Below, piece by piece: positions 63,031 through 64,000 of a stretch of DNA of 64,000 nucleotides. A program made the position numbers and the translations under genes. The notes under the pieces were generated by a model. It was not told the DNA's origin and made no database searches. It saw only the letters and a list, made by a program, of their open reading frames with translations. Numbering within the stretch: the stretch's first letter is position 1; each line of letters starts with the position of its first letter. Source of the stretch: Marinomonas profundimaris (GTDB taxonomy: Bacteria; Pseudomonadota; Gammaproteobacteria; Pseudomonadales; Marinomonadaceae). The stretch lies in NCBI RefSeq assembly GCF_000508165.1, contig NZ_AYOZ01000004.1, positions 1 to 64,000 of the forward strand, in the 5' to 3' direction.

Positions 63031-64000
63031 TCACCCTTTAACGGGAACAGAACATAACGCAAACAACTCACTCCAGTGCCTAGCATGAGTCTGAGACGCT
63101 CGCTGAAAACGCAACCATTCACTGTTGAATTCGATCAATGAAAATTGATTCATAAACGTTGACATATTAACCCGCAATGGCGCACTTAATTCAGCCAAAC
63201 GATTCAAAAGCGGCAATACTTGATAAGCACTGCGAGTCACCCGCCCCATATAGGGTTGAATTATTTTTATGTAATTCACATCAAACTGCCGCTGAAAATA
63301 AACCATAGAAGCACCGCACGCCATGCTATCCAATTGACTCACCGCTTTAGATACTGTCGCCAGATAACGGCTAATTTGAGCCAAGGTATACAACAACCTT
63401 CCGGCATACTCACTGTCCATTAATGCCTTTAAATCTGCCTCGAACGCCTTTCCATTAAGATTGGGTAATTCATTAAGGTGTTCTCCTATGCTGACCAAGC
63501 GATTCAGAGCACTTAGTAACACCTGCTGGTCCGCAGTGGAATAATCAAGTGGTAGAAAACCATTAGAAAGACTAAAAAACACTTTACTCTCCGCACCGCT
63601 AAAGAGCGCATTACCAAACGCAATAGGCAACTCAAGTCGCTTTTTCTGTGCGATTAAGTTCAGCGCTTTCGATAATTCGCTATCAGAAATATCACACGAC
63701 TCTATGGCTCGAATAATATCGAGTTCATACAAAAAGCGCTGACTGTCAGGCATGACCTTACCAAGTATGCTGTTTTTCCTACCGGCAACAATTCCAACAT
63801 CGCACCGCTGCAGCGAGAGGAAATCCAACAAGCCAATATCAAACGTCGATAAGGGTGTTTGGCGGTCTCGTAAGGCAGGTAAACCATTTGGCATTAGAAT
63901 TGCTGGAACACTAATAGAAAGTAGCTGTGATCGGTTCAAATCACTCACATATTGCGATAAAACAGTGTCAGGTTTGAAACGAGTGTCACAACCACTAATC
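63031..64000 (-). CDS. DUF3080-type lipoprotein, 5' end outside window
   Basis: Open from 64000 to the stop at 63031. A GTG at 63948 would give 305 residues, but the frame runs on upstream into ISGC (a lipobox), then DTRFKPDTVLSQYV, before the window edge. The true start lies beyond 64000, and the GTG is internal. The protein resembles the DUF3080 family of gammaproteobacterial lipoproteins of unknown function (motifs LPALRDRQ, LDFLSLQRCDVG, IVAGRKNSILGKV). It converges on the orphan gene with 2 nt between. Confidence 0.75.
   Translation of the reverse strand, partial: ISGCDTRFKPDTVLSQYVSDLNRSQLLSISVPAILMPNGLPALRDRQTPLSTFDIGLLDFLSLQRCDVGIVAGRKNSILGKVMPDSQRFLYELDIIRAIESCDISDSELSKALNLIAQKKRLELPIAFGNALFSGAESKVFFSLSNGFLPLDYSTADQQVLLSALNRLVSIGEHLNELPNLNGKAFEADLKALMDSEYAGRLLYTLAQISRYLATVSKAVSQLDSMACGASMVYFQRQFDVNYIKIIQPYMGRVTRSAYQVLPLLNRLAELSAPLRVNMSTFMNQFSLIEFNSEWLRFQRASQTHARHWSELFALCSVPVKG

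Overview
The window looks like a chromosomal segment of a marine, polarly flagellated gammaproteobacterium, most probably Marinomonas or a close relative (Oceanospirillales). This is inferred from gene order (the Vibrio/Pseudomonas-type flgN-flgM-flgA-cheV-cheR-flgBCDEFGHIJ-flgKL cluster, lptD-surA-pdxA-ksgA-apaG-apaH, rpsU-yqeY-dnaG-rpoD, trpGDC), moderate GC content and protein features. No database search was possible. There are no phages, IS elements or CRISPR arrays, and one tRNA gene.

Layout. 1-16.8 kb: flagellar rod, hook and ring genes. The minus strand reads cheV, cheR, flgBCDE, flgFGHIJ, flgKL and an HD-GYP-like gene with a degenerate HD dyad. The plus strand reads flgA, flgM, flgN. 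Promoter-like sequences fit a three-tier hierarchy: a sigma54 box before flgB and sigma28 boxes before flgKL and flgMN. 16.87 kb: a tRNA-Arg(CCT). 16.9-32.4 kb: a gamma-glutamylation polyamine island with two PuuA-like ligases, two PuuB-like oxidases, one PuuC-like aldehyde dehydrogenase, one class I amidotransferase, two PotF-like binding proteins, one PotGHI transporter, and GntR/FCD and LuxR-type regulators. Two palindrome families (TACC-N8-GGTA and TTGTGATCACAA) mark probable regulator sites. 32.5-35.5 kb: osmC-like gene and trpGDC. 35.8-41.6 kb: mgtE, mscS, rpe-gph, a DUF3530 protein and djlA. 41.7-49.7 kb: lptD-surA-pdxA-ksgA-apaG-apaH-glpE-cca. 49.7-58 kb: tsaD-folB, then rpsU-yqeY-dnaG-rpoD and a PIN-PhoH ATPase. 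58-64 kb: glk-zwf-eda (Entner-Doudoroff entry), a GAF-GGDEF protein, an orphan 107-residue protein behind a sigma28-like promoter, and a DUF3080-type lipoprotein cut by the right edge.

How the parts work together. The flagellar block makes the proximal rod, hook, P and L rings and hook-filament junction, with chemotaxis adaptation (CheR, CheV) and the sigma28 brake (FlgM). The polyamine island can import a putrescine-like amine, glutamylate it, oxidise it, convert the aldehyde to an acid and probably release the glutamyl group. No GABA transaminase or succinate-semialdehyde dehydrogenase is present, so later steps must be encoded elsewhere. The most novel material is regulatory: the two palindrome families in the polyamine island, and the sigma28-like promoter before an unrecognised small protein. 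No wholly new defence or mobile system was seen.
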